From the NCBI GenBank assembly GCA_946811185.2, contig OX328103.1, positions 2,046,001 to 2,110,000 of the forward strand: 64,000 nt of DNA. The letters run 5' to 3'. The notes beneath the pieces are model-generated. The model was not told the origin of the DNA. It was given only the letters and a program-made list of their open reading frames with translations, and made no database searches. A program made the translations under genes and the position numbers. Source of the stretch: Hippopus hippopus (Eukaryota > Mollusca > Bivalvia > Cardiida > Cardiidae). Shown here piece by piece: positions 40,708-50,888 of this stretch. Position 1 is the stretch's first letter. Each line of letters opens with the position of its first letter.

Positions 40708-41143
40708 GTATATTAAGCCTCTGACAGACATCTTTTTTCAGATTATTAAACAAAGCAATTTCTACCGTTTCTTATTTCCAAGACAACAAATTAAATGTTG
40801 CTCAAATAATGGTACATTTTCTTTGTAAAGTTTAGAGAAAGCAGTTTAGGCAGGCTGATCTGGGTCAATTCTTTTTGCTATTGGTAAATTTTCTGCAGGT
40901 CCAAAGACCATTCATTCAATGGTTACTTCAGCATTCAGCCAGTTGTTAGAAAAAATGGATTTTATAGATACAAATTTATGTAATGACTTGCTTAATTATG
41001 CATTAACGATGTGCATTAAACCCCCTTTTGCCAGAGTGCGGCTCATTCGAAACACATATATTGCAACCACCTTGACATCTTCTTTGAAAACGGCCACACT
41101 TCTATAAAAAGAAAATGATCATAACATTTCTGCATTTCAATAT
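40708..41143. other. No gene supported
   Basis: A 62-codon plus-strand frame at 40919-41107 (MVTSAFSQLLEKMDFIDTNL...) has no splice context that I can defend. Confidence 0.3.
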
Positions 41144-41355
41144 CTCAACTCTTTCAATACTATAGATGACACCAGAAGCTTTTATGGACACTGTAGATCA
41201 AGATCAGACTGCATAGAACGTGCAGTCTGATCTCTGATCTACACTGTCCACTGCTTTATTCTGGATTCTGACCGAACTCTCTTTTGATCTTGCACAGAAA
41301 CTGTATTTGTAGCCTTTGAGAAAATGCAATTCATTTATTCAGAAGTGAAAGAGAT
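41144..41355 (+). mobile_element. Element B, full
   Basis: TCAACTCTTTCAATACTATA; GACACCAGAAGCTTTTATGG; hairpin 41189-41252; ATTCTGACCGAACTCT; ends GAAGTGAAAGAGAT. It matches 46666-46885 along its whole length. Confidence 0.85.
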
Positions 41356-41465
41356 TTATGCAACATGAACTGAAGACAAGTGTCACTTCATAGCAAAGTC
41401 TTAAGCATTTCAGTTTTGAACAATTGTCCTTGATCATACAGATAGGGATTATTTCATATAAAACC

Positions 41466-41660
41466 CTTAACCTTTACCAAACAATCCCGGGTTTTAATGA
41501 CCTTTGTCAAAATAGCATTTCGAAAAGGGTAAAATGCTGGTAACCAGCATGGAAGTGTCTAAAATTCTGTTGTTTGGTAATGTGTTTTTCCACAATGTTT
41601 TCTATCCTTTCAAACAAACATCTGACGATTTGAGTCAAATTTGTCATTAGCAAATGCTCT
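41466..41660 (+). mobile_element. Element A, internally rearranged
   Basis: L end and hairpin loop (GGTAACCAGCATG), then an R terminus (GTCTAAAATTCTGTTGTTTGG), then right arm and R interior again. Two copies have recombined or one has been partly duplicated. Confidence 0.6.
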
Positions 41661-41888
41661 TAACTCTTTACCAAACGACATAATTTTAGACTTGTCCACA
41701 TTGGAAGCATTTGCAGACGACAAAATTAATGTGACTCAAAAATTGAAATTTGTTTTGGGAAGGGTAGAAAACATTGTGGGAAAAGGAGAAAATGCTGGTT
41801 ACCAGCATTTTCTCCTTTTCCCACAATGTTTTCAGAAGGCTTCTTTCTCAGGGTCGTGAAAACCAGGGACTGTTTGGTAAAGGGTTAA
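41660..41888 (-). mobile_element. Element A, full, best consensus copy
   Basis: 229 bp. The palindrome 41767-41833 is perfect over 67 bases with a single central T. The minus-strand L-to-R layout is complete. Nearly identical to 25446-25674, so probably recent. Confidence 0.97.
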
Positions 41889-41894
41889 AATGCA

Positions 41895-42112
41895 TGAACT
41901 GAATGAATAGTGTTTTGTGCCTCCTTTCAACATTATTTCAGTCATATCATGGTGACAGCTCACATATTCATATATATTGCCTGAGACTAGGCTGGGGTTC
42001 TTAAGTTTTATTGCCCAAGACAAAAAGACCCTGTGGATCCAGTGAGTCTCCATTCCAGGGCCTCGAAGTCACAAGCCCTGCATTTTAGCACCGAGCCACA
42101 CAGGCCCCCTGC
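41895..42112 (-). mobile_element. tRNA-derived SINE, second type
   Basis: Minus-strand head GGGGGCCTGTGTGGCTCGGT, body GTCTTGGGCAATAAAACTTA, tail TGACTGAAATAATGTTGAAA. Confidence 0.7.
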
Positions 42113-42114
42113 TT

Positions 42115-42390
42115 TCTATAAGGAAGAGACTAAAACATTGTTATCTGATAAAGAGTAAGGGATTTTCCTTTTGAAATGTTGACACCTTGGGATTGTGTGG
42201 TAAAGGGCTAAAGGATTTTTCCACAATGTTTTCTATCCTCTCAAAAAAATTTCATATAATTCAAGTCAGACTAATAATTTGTCATTTGTAAATGCTTTTC
42301 AATACGAACTCAGAAACTAAGATTTTGCCATCTGATAAAGGGAGAGGGATTTTTCTTTTGAAGTGTCTACAAGTTTATCTCTTTATGAGA
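42115..42390. mobile_element. Element A mosaic
   Basis: Short L and R termini and one hairpin arm in shuffled order (ACATTGTTATCTGATAAAGA; GGGATTGTGTGGTAAAGGGC; TTTTTCCACAATGTTTTCTA; GATTTTGCCATCTGATAAAG). Confidence 0.5.
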
Positions 42391-42449
42391 AACAGTGTAA
42401 CATTGTTTGATATGATTTCATAAACACAGATCAAAGCAGATAAAAAAAT

Positions 42450-42693
42450 AACTCTTCACTCATTACAGAACAACAAATTTCTAGAAAGTTGTCCAAATTG
42501 AAAGTTTTTACAAGCGACAGCATCTAATTAACCAGTTACCACACGATCACGAGCTTTAAAGATGCTGGGAAATTAGACTACAGAAAACATTGTGAGAAAA
42601 GAAGAAAATGCTGGTAACCAGCATTTTCTCCTTATCCCACTATGTTTTCAAAAGCGTTTTTCTTAAGGTTGTTAAAACTTGGTAAAGAGTTAA
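42450..42693. mobile_element. Element A: R fragment joined at TTAA to an L-L chimera
   Basis: 42450-42531 is an R end (AACAACAAATTTCTAGAAAG...). From TTAA 42528, an L half (ACCACACGATCACGAGCTTT), hairpin and inverted L end (GTTAAAACTTGGTAAAGAGTTAA) follow. Confidence 0.65.
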
Positions 42694-43015
42694 ATATCAT
42701 ATCAGTAAAATTTATGAAAAGAAGTATTTACTTTGATAACCGTTTGATGTGTACGATATATTAGCAGTTTATATTTGCTTTACGTAAAAAAGAAAGGTTT
42801 TTTTGTTTGGTTTGTTCTGGGTAAACAGCAGAACAAATTGATACAAAATAAAATTAATGTGGCAAGTGATATGAATTATTCAGGGCTTGATAAAGTTAGG
42901 AAAAATAAGAGGGAAGGTTTATAAAAACTGTTAAAAAGCACCTCTATAATGTTTTTCAAGACTAAAACAGCAAAGAAAAATTTATTTATATTTAAAAATT
43001 GACTTTAAAAAATCG
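42694..43015. other. No gene seen
   Basis: AT-rich sequence. Confidence 0.4.
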
Positions 43016-43155
43016 ACCTTTACCTCTTTACCACAAAGCAAACTTTCAGACTTGTCCATTGTGAAGCTATAGACAAATTCAGAGTGGCCCAACTGCTGTA
43101 ACCTTGGTCTTTGAAATGGGAGAAAACATCGTGGGAAAAGGAGAAAATGTGTGAA
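43016..43155 (-). mobile_element. Element A, R half
   Basis: TTACCTCTTTACCACAAAGC to the left arm CGTGGGAAAAGGAGAAAATG, then truncated. Confidence 0.7.
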
Positions 43156-43159
43156 AATG

Positions 43160-43359
43160 TAGACTTGTCCAAAACAAAAGTATTTACAGATGACAATTTA
43201 AATGTGAGTCAAATGATGGAATTTGTCTTTGATAGGGTAGATATCATTGTAGGAAAAGGAGAAAATGCTGGTACCAGCATTTTCTCCTTTTCCTACAATG
43301 TTTATAAAAGGCTTTTTCTCAAGGTCATTAAAAGTTTGGATTACGTGGTAAAGGGTTAA
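43160..43359 (-). mobile_element. Element A, R end shortened, covarying arms
   Basis: TAGACTTGTCCAAAACAAAA to GTGGTAAAGGGTTAA. Both arms have the GTAGGAA / TTCCTAC change. Confidence 0.8.
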
Positions 43360-43387
43360 CTCATCTGGACTGTTCATGTTTTACTAG

Positions 43388-43567
43388 GATGTGTTTTATA
43401 AGGACATTTCAAAATCCTCTCCTACAAATTTGTTTCAGGAAAAGGTGAAAAACAATGGCAAGAACCTTTATTTATTATCAGGTCCTACTTCAAACAATGT
43501 CAGATGGTGGTGTGCATTTCCACTTAACATCTATGAAATTGGGACTAAATTGATATCGCCAAATCAG
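43388..43567 (+). CDS. Candidate internal exon, plus strand, unknown
   Basis: TTCATGTTTTACTAG precedes and AATCAG|GTAACT follows. The 180-base segment is open in phase 0: DVFYKDISKSSPTNLFQEKV, then ...LSGPTSNNVRWWCAFPLN... The balanced composition with two adjacent Trp is unlike the AT-driven frames elsewhere. No family recognised. It could be an exon of a plus-strand gene or a fragment of an unidentified transposon gene. Confidence 0.35.
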
Positions 43568-43883
43568 GTAACTGTATACAAGAACAAATCATAAGTTAAT
43601 CAAATTCGAGATTTCCAAATTCAACACGGGTATCAATTTACATGACAGGGGTCGGGCAGAAATAAAGATCAATGGGAAATCAATCAGATATTATAATCAA
43701 ATCTTTAATAGGACAATTAGTCACAGCTTCAGAGTCATTAGAGAATGAACACTTGACTTCACATTTTGAACAGCCTTTTCTTTGTGGAAAACTGTGGTTT
43801 AAATTTTGTACTGAAAGGTCTCAGTTACTCCAGAGAGTTTAGAAAATGAAATTGACTTTTTGATTCTAAAACACTAATTTCTT
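43568..43883. other. No gene seen
   Basis: Unclassified sequence. Confidence 0.4.
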
Positions 43884-44099
43884 GGTAAACTCTTTTCCAC
43901 ACAATCCCCAAATTGAATGATCTTCAGGAAAAAGGCTTTTATAAACATTGTGAGAAAAGCCGTTTCTCCTTTTCCCCCAAAATGTTTTTTAATTCTTCTA
44001 CATGACAAAACCTTTTATTTGAGTCACAAAATATTCGTCGTCTGCAAATGCTTTCAATTTGAATTGGTCTTAAATCTTGTCGTATGGTAAAGGATTTAA
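43884..44099 (+). mobile_element. Element A, hairpin shortened
   Basis: GTAAACTCTTTTCCACACAA to GTCGTATGGTAAAGGATTTAA. The loop half of the hairpin is gone (GAAAAGCCGTTTCTCC). Confidence 0.8.
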
Positions 44100-44129
44100 G
44101 AAGGAAACTTACACAATCATGAAGTTTGG

Positions 44130-44359
44130 TTAACACTTTACCAAACGACAAAATTTGCGACTAGTTCAAATTGAAAGCATTTGCAGACGACAAAAGAAAT
44201 GTGGCTCAAACGATGCAATTCATCTTTTGTAGGGTAGAAAACATCGTGGGAAAAAGGAGAAAATGCTGGTTACCAGCATTTTCTCCTTTTCCAACAATGT
44301 TTTCAAAAAGCATTTTTCTCAGGGTCGTTAAAAGTCGGGATTGTGTGGTAAAGGGTTAA
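44130..44359 (-). mobile_element. Element A, full, near consensus
   Basis: TTAACACTTTACCAAACGAC to GTGTGGTAAAGGGTTAA. ACACAATCATGAAG just before it may be the L end of a host copy. Confidence 0.92.
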
Positions 44360-44732
44360 GTACTAATTTGTCATAGAAATCTAAGGAAGAAAATAGAATG
44401 ACTCCAATATCTTAACATACCGAACTATCAACTTTACTTAACTAACCAATTTCATCTAAAAACTTTTAGATTGCCAAAAATTTTCAAAATAATACTATCA
44501 AGTACCTGATGATAGTCTGTTTTTAGTACACATGTCTTCAATAGTCTACGCTAACATCCCTATCTAAAATTTCAAATTCAAATGCGTCAAAACATTTCTA
44601 AACAAGGTAACAATAAACTAAGTAAAGGTTAATTCAAATTTGACAAAAAAAGACAACATCTCCCAAAAGGTTTGTTCTATTGCCAGACAGCCAGTCAAGA
44701 GAAAATTTCACATCATCTTTAAAGCCAGTTAC
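44360..44732. other. No gene seen
   Basis: AT-rich, probably intronic. Confidence 0.4.
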
Positions 44733-44791
44733 CGATCGTGATATGACAGGCCCCAGACAGCCAACTATTCCTAACGGTGAGACTTTTGTCA
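44733..44791 (-). CDS. Weak candidate exon, minus strand
   Basis: Minus strand: GACTTTTTCAAG upstream, CGATCG|GTAACT downstream. Two frames are open; the one compatible with the exon at 44995 reads DKSL, TVRNSWLSGACHITI. In phase 2, out phase 1, so it could replace the 40003 candidate. The second frame (LGIVGCLGPVISRSVTGF) is equally protein-like, so coding status is doubtful. Confidence 0.2.
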
Positions 44792-44994
44792 CTTGAAAAA
44801 GTCACAAACTGATCTCTTGTAAAAAACAATTTTGATTAGTACAGGCTACTAAACGGCTCGTCTTTAACTTGTTACCTCATGGAAAAAATACTTGGGCAAG
44901 ACAACTCTGACAATTCTTAGAAAATGCCGATACTCAACATAATTTAACTGAATGTTACCACACAATCAAGAGATGGGTTTTTCTTTATACTTAC

Positions 44995-45049
44995 TTCAGT
45001 GCTTCTATTTCTCTGTCTTTTTTTTGCTCACTCACATTTTTTCTTTCTT
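44995..45049 (-). CDS. Weak candidate exon, coiled-coil-like
   Basis: Minus strand: CACTGAA|GTAAGT is a strong donor. Frame EERKNVSEQKKDREIEALK is open and charged like a coiled coil. The acceptor is ambiguous (AAG, GAAG or AAAG within a purine run), so the incoming phase is undetermined. Confidence 0.3.
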
Positions 45050-45136
45050 CTTATTTTATGAATCGAAAAAAACATGTTGGGAATGATAAAAATCACATGA
45101 CACAGCTACAAATCCTACTTTCTTTCTTTTACAACT

Positions 45137-45365
45137 TTAACTCTTTACCACACAATCTCGACTTTTAACAACCCTGATAAAGAAGCCTTTTGAAAACATT
45201 GTGGGAAAAGGAGAAAATGCTGGTAACCAGCATTTTCTCCTTTTCCCACAATGTTTTCTACCCTTCCCAAAACAAATTTCAATTTTTCAGTCACATTTAT
45301 TTTGTCGTCTGCCAATGCTTTCAATTTCGACCAGTCCAAAATTTTGTCGTTTGGTAAAGAGTTTA
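45137..45365 (+). mobile_element. Element A, full, near consensus
   Basis: TTAACTCTTTACCACACAAT to GTCGTTTGGTAAAGAGTTTA; perfect palindrome around GGTAACC. With the next copy it makes the longest open frame of the window (minus strand, 157 codons), a repeat artefact. Confidence 0.95.
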
Positions 45366-45429
45366 GAGAGTTTTCTTTCAGCTTATAAGCCAAGCCAAAC
45401 AGGAAGGATGAGGCTATGTCTGCTATTAT

Positions 45430-45652
45430 CCCTTTACCAAATAACAAAATTTTAAACTTTTCCAAAATTGAAAACATTTGCAATGATAAATCTAATGTGG
45501 CACAAACGGTAAAATTTGTCCATGAAAGGTAAGAAAACCTTTGTGGGAAAAGAAAAAAATGCTGGTTACCAGCATTTCCTCCTTTTTCCAACAATGTTTC
45601 AGAAAGCTTTCCTCCCAAGAGTAGTAAAGACTAGGCATTGTGTATAAAAGGT
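45430..45652 (-). mobile_element. Element A, full
   Basis: CCCTTTACCAAATAACAAAA to GTGTATAAAAGGTTAT. Confidence 0.8.
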
Positions 45653-45822
45653 TATACAGATGGTAGAATCATCAAAATGAAAATGAAATTTTATAATAAA
45701 TCAAGATTAAGATTATAGATTCCAATGTTATATGTGCTGTAAATTTTTTATCCCCCATGAACGAGGCTGCGCGCCACATGTTTCTGCAATCTGATCCTGG
45801 CCCAGGCACAAGGCCCTAACCG
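45653..45822. other. No gene seen
   Basis: Unclassified sequence. Confidence 0.4.
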
Positions 45823-45958
45823 GTAACACTTTACCAAACAATGAGGAATCCCGAGTTTTAACAGGGAGAAAGCTACATAGAAAATTGTGGGAAAAGGTGA
45901 AAATGTTGGTAACCTGAGCATTTTGGGCTTTTCCTACAATGTTTACTAATCTTTTAAC
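45823..45958 (+). mobile_element. Element A, truncated at TTAA
   Basis: GTAACACTTTACCAAACAAT; hairpin; ends ACTAATCTTTTAA, where the next copy starts. Its R end is not found downstream. Confidence 0.7.
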
Positions 45959-46186
45959 CCTTTATCAAATAATCCCAATTTTTAAACAATCCTATGGAGG
46001 AAGACTTTTGAAAAGATCAGGGATAAAGAGAAAATGCTGGTAACTAGCACTTTTTTCTTTTCCCACAATGTTTACTTACCTCTAAAAGGCAAATCCCATC
46101 ATTTTAGCCACATGTGAATTGTTATCTGCAAGTGCTTTGCATCTTGTCTTTCTAAAATTTTGTCATTTTTGAAAGGTAAAGTGTTG
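45955..46186 (+). mobile_element. Element A, full
   Basis: TTAACCCTTTATCAAATAAT to GTCATTTTTGAAAGGTAAAG. Confidence 0.8.
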
Positions 46187-46412
46187 GCCCTTTACCAAAC
46201 AACAAAAAATTGGAGTGGATCAAGTTGAAAGCATTTGAAGACAACAATTAAAATGTGGCTAAAATTTTGAGATTTGGTTGTGACAGAGTAGAAAACACTG
46301 GGGAAAAGGAGAAAATGCTGGTTACCAGCATTTCTCCTTTTTTCCATAATGTTTTCAAAAGCTGTTATCCTTTGGGCTGTTAAAACTCGAAAATTGTGTG
46401 GTACAGGGTTAA
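46187..46412 (-). mobile_element. Element A, full
   Basis: GGCCCTTTACCAAACAACAA to GTGTGGTACAGGGTTAA. Confidence 0.85.
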
Positions 46413-46639
46413 CCCATAATTTATAATACTGGAAGATTATCTTTGGAAACATTGTGGATGCTGGAGTTTTTGCTCACAAAACAAATGTCTGTGTAGAAAC
46501 AAATGAAATGCTAGATAAATGCAAAAAATTCACCTTTTATCTTCGGGAATTGACTTTTATTATTAATCATACAAAAACTCTATAAAATCACGGTGATATT
46601 TTGATCAGCTTGAGTTTTTGTAGACATAAAGTTCAGATC
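46413..46639. other. Element A scrap only
   Basis: GGAAACATTGTGGATGCTGG at 46443 is a short A-like scrap; the rest is unclassified. Confidence 0.4.
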
Positions 46640-46665
46640 AATCCTCTACCAACCAATTCCGAGTT

Positions 46666-46885
46666 TTAACCCTTATTTCTTTCCATACCATAAACGACAC
46701 CAGAAGCTTTTGTGGACGGTGTAGATTAAGATCAGACTGCACAGAACATGCAGTCTGATCTCTGATCTACACTGTCCACTGCTACATTCTAGATTATGAC
46801 CGAACTGTCTCTTGATCTTGCAGAGGAAATGTATTTTTAGCCTTTGGGAAAATGCAATTTATTTATTCAGTAGTGAAAGAGTTAA
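46666..46885 (+). mobile_element. Element B, full
   Basis: 220 bp: TTAACCCTTATTTCTTTCCA ... GTAGTGAAAGAGTTAA. Core hairpin 46714-46780 around TGCACAGAACATGCA. The TTAA-bounded ends CYCTT / GAAAGAG resemble element A ends. Confidence 0.85.
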
Positions 46886-47064
46886 AGCACCTTTCACAAC
46901 TATAATTGCCATTGCTGCCAGTGTAGATGAAGATCAGACTGCACAAAATGTGCAGTCTGATCTTTGATATACACTGTCTACTTTGCTGAGACATTCCTTG
47001 AAATGTAATTATTTGGGTTTATTTCTGCACTAAAAGTGTCTGTTTGGTTTATTCGGGGCTCTAA
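46882..47064 (+). mobile_element. Element B, second copy
   Basis: TTAAAGCACCTTTCACAACT; hairpin 46919-46984 around TGCACAAAATGTGCA; ends near CGGGGCTCTAA. Confidence 0.7.
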
Positions 47065-47150
47065 TGAACGTCAAAAAGAGGGCTTTTCAAAATAATGTGG
47101 AAAAAGGTAAAAATGTTGGTTACCAGAATTTTCTCCTTTTCAAACATTCT

Positions 47151-47295
47151 TTAACTCTTTGAAATAGGTGAAGACACTGTGGGAAAAGTAGAAAATGCTG
47201 GTTACCAGCTTTTTTTCCCTTTTCCCACAATGTTTTCAAAAGGCTGCTTCCTAAATGGGCTTGTTAAAAGTCAGGATTGTGTGGTAGAGTGTTAA
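47151..47295 (-). mobile_element. Element A, R end missing
   Basis: TTAACTCTTTGAAATAGGTG into the hairpin; L end GTGGTAGAGTGTTAA. Confidence 0.75.
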
Positions 47296-47336
47296 ATTCT
47301 TAAAGGATTAGGTTTAGGGCAAACCCTTAGATCCTA

Positions 47337-47465
47337 ACAAGCATTTTCTCCTTTTTCCACAATGTTTTCTACCTTATCAGAGAACTTGAACAAATATTGA
47401 ATTTGTCGTCTGTAGATGATTGAATTTTGAAAAGTGTAAAAAATTTGTTGTTTAGAAAAAAGTCA
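47337..47465 (+). mobile_element. Element A, R half
   Basis: AACAAGCATTTTCTCCTTTT to GTTGTTTAGAAAAAAGTC. Confidence 0.7.
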
Positions 47466-47836
47466 AAAAATAAAATCAAATTTTTCCTAAAATCTGTATC
47501 AGAAGAAAATGCCTTCATTAAGCATTTTATAAAACATCTTGGCAAATAAAACCTATTTTAAATTTTCATCTTCAAATACCCCACAATCATTATTCCTGAA
47601 TAATTGATGGTGCTTCATTTTTACAAAACTGTCCGTTTTGAAAAGATGCGACAATAAATTCCGCTTAAGAATATGTTATTATAGGTACGGGGGATTAAAT
47701 GACAATATTATGGTACAATTATGTATTCTTCTCAAAGGTTTAATAACGAATAAAACCCATTCTTTCGAATCTGCCAAAAACATACCCTTTCATATTAACC
47801 CTTCGCCTGATAAGCATGACTCAAGGACCTTTGGTG
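47466..47836. other. No gene seen
   Basis: AT-rich; a 67-codon frame at 47638-47841 is attributed to chance. Confidence 0.4.
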
Positions 47837-47905
47837 GATAGTGCAGACCAAGATCAGACTGCACAGAACATGTAGTCTGATCTTTGATCTACACTGTCCG
47901 ATTAC
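47837..47905. repeat. Element B hairpin
   Basis: GGATAGTGCAGACCAAGATC / GTCTGATCTTTGATCTACAC around CACAGAACATG. Confidence 0.8.
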
Positions 47906-47979
47906 AAGATATTTTCCCATCCCCCATAACTTTGAAATAGGAACATTTCTATTTTCACTATTGACTTGTAAGATTCATT

Positions 47980-48215
47980 TAAATCTTTACCAAACGGCAA
48001 AATTTCAGACTCGTTCAAATTCAAAGCGCCACTTGCAGACGACAAGATAAATGTGACTCAAAAAATCAAAATTTGTTTTTGGGAAGGGTAGAAAACATAG
48101 TGGGAAAGGAGAAAATGCTGGTTACCAGCATTTTCTCATTTTCCCACAATGTTTTCAGAAGGCTGCATGATTTTTTACTGGGTTGTTAAAACTCGGGATT
48201 ATGTGGTAAACGATA
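47980..48215 (-). mobile_element. Element A, full
   Basis: TTTAAATCTTTACCAAACGG to ATGTGGTAAACGATAA. Confidence 0.85.
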
Positions 48216-48320
48216 AAAGGAATAGATTTCAAATTTCTTTTGACCTTTTTTTATCTCCAGTTTGAAGAGCATTTACCTACAAACAAGATGGGTACAGACA
48301 AGAATGTATCATTTTGTAAC

Positions 48321-48546
48321 CCTTTGCTCTTTACCAGATGACAAAATTTTAGACTAGTCCAAATTCAAAGCTTTTGCAGATGACAAATGTAGCTCAAGTG
48401 ATGATTTCTGTCTTTGATAGGGTAGAAAATATTGTGGGAAAAGGAGAAAATGCTGGTTACCAGCATTTTCTCCTTTTGCCACAATGTTTTCAAACGGTCT
48501 CTTTTTCAGGGTTGTTAAAACTCGGGATTATATTGTAAAGTGTTAA
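48321..48546 (-). mobile_element. Element A, full
   Basis: TTTGCTCTTTACCAGATGAC to TATTGTAAAGTGTTAA. The palindrome has one mismatch. Confidence 0.88.
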
Positions 48547-48653
48547 TTCTCTCAAAACCGACAAAATTAAGCAAAATTGACTTTTTCAAGGTCTAAGAAT
48601 AGATTTCTGCTGCAGTGGAAGACAATTTTGGTCAAACCTCAGCTGCAGATAAC

Positions 48654-48722
48654 GGACAGTGTAGATCCAAAATCAGACTGCATTTCTATTCTGTGCAGTC
48701 TGACAATGGTCTATGCCATACA
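48654..48722. repeat. Element B hairpin, diverged
   Basis: GGACAGTGTAGATCCAAAAT / GTCTGACAATGGTCTATGCC. Confidence 0.65.
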
Positions 48723-48827
48723 CAGAAGCTATGTAAGAGGATATTGGCAGGTGAAAGAGCCAAAACTGCTCTTCTTTTGATTAAAATAACTTTATTCCCT
48801 ATAAGGCTTATTGTCCTAATTTTAAAT

Positions 48828-48997
48828 ATAACCCTTTATAAAATAATCCAGAGTTTTAAAGACTCTGAGGAAGACTTTTTCCACAATGTTTTCTACCCAA
48901 GTAAAAACAAATTTTACTTTTTTTTGAGCTGCAGTTTTTAGTCCTCTGCAAAATGCTATCAATTAGATCTAGTCTAAAATTTTTGTATAGAGTAAAC
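48828..48997 (+). mobile_element. Element A, hairpin deleted
   Basis: ATATAACCCTTTATAAAATA; GAGGAAGACTTTTTCCACAATG (the whole left arm and loop are missing); R end to GTATAGAGTAAA. Confidence 0.75.
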
Positions 48998-49160
48998 TGA
49001 CAAAAAATGATGATTCTTTTAATTATGGCACACAAGGGTTTAAAAAAATTCTATAACAGAAGTGTTTCTAAAACATTGTGAAATAACGAATAATAGCTTA
49101 TATCCGTAACTCCTCTATCTCATATTTGCTTTGGCAGAAAATTTGCTGAGAAATATAGGT

Positions 49161-49383
49161 TTAACCCTTAACTAAGCAGCTCCATGTTTTTACAGGCCTA
49201 AGGCTGAAGGATTTGCAAATTATTCAGGGAAAAAAATGAAAGTGCTGGTAACCAGCATTTTTTCCACAATGTTTTCTACCCTGTCAAGGATTACTTTTAT
49301 CCTTTGAGCCACTTTAAGTTGTCATCTGCAAATGTTTTCAATTTCGACATGTCCAAAATTCTGTCATTTGGTACAGACTTAAG
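49161..49383 (+). mobile_element. Element A, full
   Basis: TTTAACCCTTAACTAAGCAG to GTCATTTGGTACAGACTTAA; right arm shortened. Confidence 0.85.
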
Positions 49384-49940
49384 AGTTTACAGCACCTTGA
49401 AGATACTAAATCGAACCTAATAGAAACAAATCTGAATAAAACACTTAGATGTGCAGAGGTATAAAAATATAAACATAAACCATACATATCTGTCAAAAAT
49501 GATAAAATATTTACAAAATAACTTCTACAGTAATTGCTCCCATTTCCTGGGAACCAAACCCTCCAAAAAACAGGAGAACAAATTCCTTAATATTCTGACA
49601 TCCTGGTTCCCTGCTTAAAAAAATGGTACAATTGCTATGGACATCCCCAAACACCCATGCCGTAGATCACAATAAATTATGTCTGTCAAAAATTTTCAAA
49701 TTTTCGTCAAACTGAATGCCTCAAACAGCTGTCTGCAGTGAGCAGGAAGGTAGAGAAGACTGAAGCCCTTCATTTATCAGAGCATATCTATGATTCTTAT
49801 CTCCCTCCCTAAATCTTCCAACTTGTCAACTTTTGCAAAAATGCCAGTTCCTTTCTCCCCCTGCCATGCCATTAAAAAAGGGTAAAGTCAGCTAAATTGT
49901 AAAAGAAAACAATTGTGTTGTCTTCATTCAAACCCATTTC
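49384..49940. other. No gene seen
   Basis: About 550 bases of unique-looking, less AT-biased sequence with pyrimidine-rich stretches (49790-49870). No splice-bounded open segment recognised. Confidence 0.4.
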
Positions 49941-49944
49941 ACCA

Positions 49945-50195
49945 AGCCCTGGTAGCACGGTCAGTACCATACAGGACTTAAAAGAACAGGGCGTCGCTGG
50001 TATTTATCGTTCCTCGCTAACCCCTGATCATTGTTTTGACAATGGTTTGTGAGCAAGCACACAGTGGCCTAGGAAGAATATTGTGCTAAATACTGGTAAC
50101 AGAAACTCCAGGAAAGCATAGATTGGTGCACTGATCACCATGACAAAATTGAAATAATGTTGAAAGCAGTGTTTAACACCATACAACCAATCGAT
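49945..50195 (+). mobile_element. tRNA-derived SINE, sense
   Basis: Head CCTGGTAGCACGGTCAGTAC, body TTGTTTTGACAATGGTTTGT (compare 6150-6180), tail TTGAAATAATGTTGAAAGCA and an AATC-like end. Confidence 0.65.
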
Positions 50196-50236
50196 CAATA
50201 AAGCCTATTTGAACCTGGGTAAAATTTTAGTTTTTC

Positions 50237-50602
50237 CTGGCCCTTTACTAGACAATCACGACTTTAACTCTTTACCACACAAAAAGATTTTAGTCTGGTC
50301 CAAATTGAACGCATTTGCAGCCTACAAAATAAATGTTACTCAAAAATTGAAAATGGTATATGGAAGGGTAGAAAACATTGTGGGAAAAGGAGAAAATGCT
50401 GGTTACCAGCATTTTCTTCTTTTCCCACAATGTTTTCAAAAGGCTTCTCTCTCAGGGTCGTTAAAACTCAGGATTGTGTGGTAAAGGGTTAAACAATCCT
50501 GAGGAAGACTTCTGATGGTTATCAGAATCCTTTTTCACACAATGTCTTCAAAAGGCTTCTTCCTGAGGGTTGTTAAAAGTCAAAATTGTAAAGGGTTAAA
50601 AC
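50237..50602 (+). mobile_element. Element A (L-L type) split by element A
   Basis: L end 50237-50267 (CCCTTTACTAGACAATCACG). It resumes at 50489 as TTAAACAATCCTGAGGAAGA and finishes with a second, inverted L end (GTCAAAATTGTAAAGGGTTAA). The hairpin is mostly lost. Confidence 0.7.
50264..50492 (-). mobile_element. Element A, full, near consensus, nested
   Basis: 229 bp, TTAACTCTTTACCACACAAA to GTGTGGTAAAGGGTTAA; palindrome with one change. Confidence 0.93.
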
Positions 50603-50888
50603 AAAGAGAAGGAAAAAAAAAGTAGGATCCTGTACCATGCTGTAGGTTAGTAAATCTTTATATCTGTCATACAGGGTTAATTCCAACTCCGTTTTCTTGG
50701 ATAGGTTGATCCATACATGTCAAATTTCATACACCATTCTGGGAAAACATGAAAATGTTTTCTGACGCGGGCATTTCATAAAACTATTTTAGTCAGGAAC
50801 AACTCATGGGAACTTGTTGAAGGGCGCATTAACTTTGTGGGCTTATTTCTGTATAATTTTCTAAAGTCAGCAATTAGTATAGTACAGC
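50603..50888. other. No gene seen
   Basis: Unclassified sequence. Confidence 0.4.

Larger units (their letters stand above)
46640..47150 (+). mobile_element. Element A split by two element B copies
   Basis: L end 46640-46669 (CCTCTACCAACCAATTCCGA, GTTTTAA). It resumes at 47061 (CTAATGAACGTCAAAAAGAG) with hairpin arms. The split is at the L-side internal TTAA. Confidence 0.7.

Noticed and set aside
41767..41833. Perfect palindrome as a miRNA precursor or terminator
   Set aside because: The full match over 33 bp per arm, its repetition in over a hundred transposon copies and position inside TTAA units fit a transposon. No small-RNA evidence is available here.
20351..41888. Central loop base (A or T) as a strict orientation marker
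   Set aside because: Many plus copies have GGTAACC and many minus copies GGTTACC, but exceptions such as 270-489 and 19965-20187 break the rule.
45145..45618. The longest open frame (157 codons, minus strand)
   Set aside because: It consists of two element A copies read through; the same peptides recur at many A loci.
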